DNA from: Lethocerus indicus
Lineage: Eukaryota; Arthropoda; Insecta; Hemiptera; Belostomatidae
Direction of reading: 5' to 3'
Assembly (NCBI GenBank): GCA_019843655.1
Contig: JACDQD010000002.1
Coordinates: forward strand, 18,685,154 to 18,749,153
DNA length: 64,000 bases
The position numbers were made by a program, and so were the translations under genes. Below, in pieces: positions 40,185 through 64,000 of the stretch; within the stretch, counting starts at the first letter, position 1, and each line of letters opens with the position of its first letter. The notes below the pieces were generated by a model. It did no database searches. It had not been told where the DNA came from and saw nothing but the letters and a program-made list of their open reading frames with translations.

Positions 40185-40645
40185 TTTTGTTCCAACATGT
40201 CATATATTATTGGAATAAATATGATGCCACATGAGGTAAAAATTTGGATTATTCAAGCATAAACAAATGATTAAGGAACTTGGGTTTTGAAGTAAGTCCA
40301 TCAGCAACACTAATTACTTGAACATGATCAAAATGTTAATGAAGTAAATGATAAAAACAAACCAATTGAGTCTTAGATTCTCATTCTTTATCACATACTT
40401 AAGATTTGCATAATTGTCTGGACAACAATTTACTTTTCATCACATGTTCTTATGAACATAAGCAAAGTCTTATTATTTATTAATTAAATATAAATGCAAC
40501 AGTGGAAAACTTGAATTTTCCTCACAAAATAGCAGCATAAATAAATTATAATCCTAATAATAATGATTAAAATTATATTTTTATAATACTGTTTTTAATT
40601 CAATTATATTTCAATGAAACTAAGTGGCTAAATTGTGGGCTGATG

Positions 40646-40651
40646 TTTATT
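40646..40651 (-). terminator. Candidate poly(A) signal of Lipt2
   Basis: AATAAA on the minus strand, 38 bases past the Lipt2 stop codon. Confidence 0.55.
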
Positions 40652-40688
40652 ATATGGGAAAAAATAAATATTGTAATTATTTGTATTA

Positions 40689-41399
40689 TTATATATTAAT
40701 CTTTTCAACAAATTCTAACAAAACATTATTATAATGACTCATAGGTATATGCACTAAATCACAAGTAAAATAATGGCTGAAACATTGAAGGAACTTTGGT
40801 AAAACATCATAAATTGTAATTTCTTTTTTTAATTCATAAGTCAGTGACGTTACACCTTTGTTTTTAATTCCACATGGTACAATGTGATTGAACCATGATA
40901 GATCAGTGTTACAATTAAGTGCCAAGCCATGGGTAGTAATATACCGACTACCATGGACACCTATTGCACATATTTTCTTATCATTTACCCAAACACCAGT
41001 ATGTGGGGATTTTTTAGCTTTTAATTTAAAAAGTGAGCACAAATTTATCACGGTAGTTTCCAAAGAACCAACATACCACTGCATGCTTGGTTTAAAAAGC
41101 TTTAAATTTAAAATGGGATACACAACCAACTGGCCAGGTCCATGAAAAGTTATCAATCCACCACGATTGGTTTTATAAAATTCTGCACCCAATGATTTTA
41201 ATGTTTCTTCATCTTTAATTGTGTAATCCTTTGTGCGAATGCCTATTGTATAAACTGGGTTGTGCTCAACTACAACAACTATACCAGCCACATTTTCTTT
41301 TGCAGTAACTTTTAAACATTTTGCAATGTCATTTTGAATTTTAAGTGCACTTATATAACTCTTGCGACCTAAATTAAGTACCCCAACCTGGCATACCAT
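40689..41399 (-). CDS. Lipt2: Octanoyl-[acyl carrier protein]:protein N-octanoyltransferase (LipB family)
   Basis: Transfers the octanoyl group from mitochondrial acyl carrier protein to the GCSH (H) protein, the first step of lipoate synthesis before lipoyl synthase. A single uninterrupted exon of 236 residues (human LIPT2 231). LipB signatures: EHNPVYTIGIR (45-55), the RGGLITFHGPGQLVVYP substrate-binding segment (79-95), KKICAIGVHG with the conserved Lys 142, and the catalytic Cys 176 in HIVPCGI followed by VTSL. No clear mitochondrial presequence precedes the domain; the protein begins directly with it, as in bacteria. It lies 141 bases downstream of the WRNexo stop on the same strand, with no AATAAA or ATTAAA signal between them. 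Confidence 0.95.
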   Translation of the reverse strand: MVCQVGVLNLGRKSYISALKIQNDIAKCLKVTAKENVAGIVVVVEHNPVYTIGIRTKDYTIKDEETLKSLGAEFYKTNRGGLITFHGPGQLVVYPILNLKLFKPSMQWYVGSLETTVINLCSLFKLKAKKSPHTGVWVNDKKICAIGVHGSRYITTHGLALNCNTDLSWFNHIVPCGIKNKGVTSLTYELKKEITIYDVLPKFLQCFSHYFTCDLVHIPMSHYNNVLLEFVEKINI

Positions 41400-41540
41400 T
41401 TTCAGATTCCCCAGTTATAATTAAACAATTCTCTAATAAAATAAATAAATGTTAGAATAAATTATCACGGTTATCAATTTAGAGTGAAACAATTCAATGA
41501 TGAAATTATATAAAAGCATTTAGGTGAAGACAATAATAAT

Positions 41541-42310
41541 TCACTTAGACAGCTCAGTTGGGAGTTCAGGAAATTCATCATATAATGATGAGGAACTGTT
41601 GAATTTTAATCCAATACAGTTTAATTGTCGATAGCATAAGAGCGAGGCCTGCGAAGGAAGGAAAATGATACATTAAAGGTGTTAAACATAAACATCTATA
41701 GTAAAAAATACAAACAAAACAATGAAAACAATAAAAACAAAGTGTAACCTATTTTACTCATAAATAATTATTATGTAACTTACATATGCATCAGTTGCAG
41801 CATATATGAGCTGGGCATTTGACAAATAATAATGAGACCAATTGCTCATTCGTACTTTTATTGACTTGTCCAAATTCAGGTTTAACTATAAAATGATATA
41901 AGTAATATAAACAACATAAATAAACTAAAATAATACAATTTAAAAATACATAGTCTTAGTTAAATTATTACCTGATTTAGAACAAGTCTGTCAAGACTCC
42001 ACTTCTCAGCACAAAGTAATTTTTCATTTGCTAATGTACTTAATTCAATAACACTGTTTTTTATTATCTGATTAACATCCAGCCTAAAGTCTCGGCCAAG
42101 TTTTTGAAAATCACTAACAAGAAAGTAAAGTATTAATTTTCTACTATTAAATATGCTTTATATATAAATGATAAACTAAAATAAAAATTGCTCACTTTTT
42201 AACATTGAGTCCAACAAATTTTATTTTAGGATTTCTGAGAAGAAGAATAAGAGCACGTGGTAGTCCTGTTAACTTTATAACCTGTAATGTGATAAACATT
42301 ACTAAGAATA

Positions 42311-42350
<40 letters not shown>

Positions 42351-43288
42351 ACAGTATAAAATAATTCAATAAGCCTCCATGTTCAATTTAATGAATAACA
42401 ATTAGCTCACATGAAAGAGATAACAAACACTCTTGTCAGGACAAATTTGAATGAGAGAAGTTTTCCCAGGTCCAGATTTGTAATCAAATGGCCACTCTAT
42501 ATCAAATCCTAAGATCAGCTCTTCTCTTGTTTCTGCAATATTTCTGCACAAATTTATTTTTAGACTTATTTTTTTAAAGTGCACAAATTCCGATAATTAA
42601 AACAAATTAATATTTTAATCTTTTAATACTTGTTTCAATGTTTTTCTTAAAGTTTCATACAGGACTTATTTACTTTTAATTGTACATTAGTGTTTGAAAT
42701 GTTATTGTCAATGTTTTGACACAGTACTAAAAAATGATGTAAATAAATGTACTAAACATATACTCATGAGGGTGATAAGACGGCAATATATATATATATA
42801 TATATTATTGTGCCCTAAACCAAAAAACGAAGACATCATGTATATCTCTAAAATGATTTATTAAACATAAAACCTGAAATATATAGGCTTTTAGTCAAAT
42901 AGTTATAGCCAATAGCAAATAGTTATAGCTGAATTTCGTACTAATATATAGTATGATACACACTGTTCCAGTATTAAAATAGCGAAATAAAAAGATCGTT
43001 TTTATATACTTACAGCAAAATCTCACAAGCAGCTGCAATATCGGGAAGGTTATCGCTATATTCTATTTTTCCAGGGAAAGAAAGATATTTTTCGCTTTCG
43101 ATTTTATCACCTAACTCAGCGTTAACCCTCTAGAAAACCATGACCAAAATAACATAAGCGAAGGTTTCAACTTTCAATAAGTACTTGCGCAGTTACCACA
43201 TATTTAGGCCGGTCATTCAAATAATAGGGTATACGATACTTACAGTGGCGTACTTTTGCATCCATAATGGTAATGATAATTCATTCAT
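41541..43288 (-). CDS. WRNexo: Werner-type 3'-5' exonuclease, stand-alone (WRNexo)
   Basis: DEDDy-family 3'-5' exonuclease matching the exonuclease domain of human WRN; in insects it is a separate gene from the RecQ helicases. Seven exons: 43244-43288, 43014-43129, 42411-42543, 42196-42281, 41972-42113, 41784-41885 and 41541-41648, giving 243 residues. Catalytic residues: Asp68 and Glu70 in GFDIEW, Asp128 in NVKNDFQKLG, and Tyr200 with Asp204 in [10 protein letters not shown]. The only sequence before the exonuclease fold is a leader of about 60 residues, and no helicase or HRDC domain follows. The start at 43288 is the first Met, with AAAATGA context. Divergent from Cubn; the 3' end leads straight into Lipt2. 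Confidence 0.95.
42308..42346. repeat. (AT)n microsatellite
   Basis: TA repeat in the WRNexo intron 42282-42410. A second short AT run lies near 42786-42806. Confidence 0.9.

Positions 43289-64000
<20,712 letters not shown>

Larger units (their letters stand above)
39453..40688. other. Convergent region Epg5 / Lipt2
   Basis: 3' ends of two converging genes. It holds the likely Epg5 3' untranslated region up to the AATAAA pair near 40174-40184 and the Lipt2 signal at 40646-40651. No gene seen. Confidence 0.6.

Noticed and set aside
42411..42543. Full WRN RecQ helicase-exonuclease gene
   Set aside because: The last exon ends shortly after the exonuclease domain and no helicase motif follows; the next gene is Lipt2.

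Overview
The window is animal nuclear DNA, most likely from an insect. It is very AT-rich, its genes are broken by many short GT-AG introns, long (AT)n and (AC)n(AT)n microsatellites are scattered through it, and there are no operon-like ribosome sites. Two gene-level traits fit insects: the Werner-type exonuclease is a stand-alone gene rather than fused to a RecQ helicase, and cytosolic glycerol-3-phosphate dehydrogenase appears to have alternative 3' ends. I assembled the exons by hand from reading frame, splice sites and remembered family sequence. No database search was run.

Layout. 1-1958: no gene seen, apart from a likely poly(A) signal of Rpe. 1959-4196 (-): ribulose-phosphate 3-epimerase, four exons. 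5403-7904 (-): the SPOUT-fold RNA methyltransferase Spout1, three exons. 8440-11337 (+): NAD-dependent glycerol-3-phosphate dehydrogenase, with possible alternative last exons at 12475 and 13645. 11338-17235: a gene-poor stretch holding these 3' exons and 3' flank. 17236-18868 (-): an unrecognised multi-pass membrane protein with a 234-bp inverted-repeat element in one intron. 19704-39452 (+): Epg5, about 40 exons and about 2,530 residues. 40689-41399 (-): the octanoyltransferase Lipt2, a single exon. 41541-43288 (-): WRNexo, seven exons. 44925 to beyond 64000 (+): the first 38 exons of cubilin, covering a signal peptide, a helical N-terminal region, eight EGF-like modules and thirteen CUB modules, with a fourteenth cut by the window end.

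The genes are housekeeping or cell-biological loci with no evident shared pathway: pentose phosphate pathway, rRNA modification, glycerol phosphate shuttle, autophagosome-lysosome fusion, lipoate synthesis, DNA exonuclease, endocytic receptor. Three gene pairs are divergent (Spout1/Gpdh1, membrane protein/Epg5, WRNexo/Cubn) and may share promoter regions. WRNexo and Lipt2 lie head to tail 141 bp apart with no AATAAA-type signal between them, which suggests a shared transcript.

I found no clearly new biological system. The best leads are the candidate alternative C-termini of Gpdh1, the possible WRNexo-Lipt2 dicistron, the displaced internal intron shared by two neighbouring CUB modules of cubilin, an unresolved splice region with a 14-bp perfect hairpin in Epg5, a perfect-TIR MITE, and several coding-like or GC-richer islands in introns that probably come from mobile elements.
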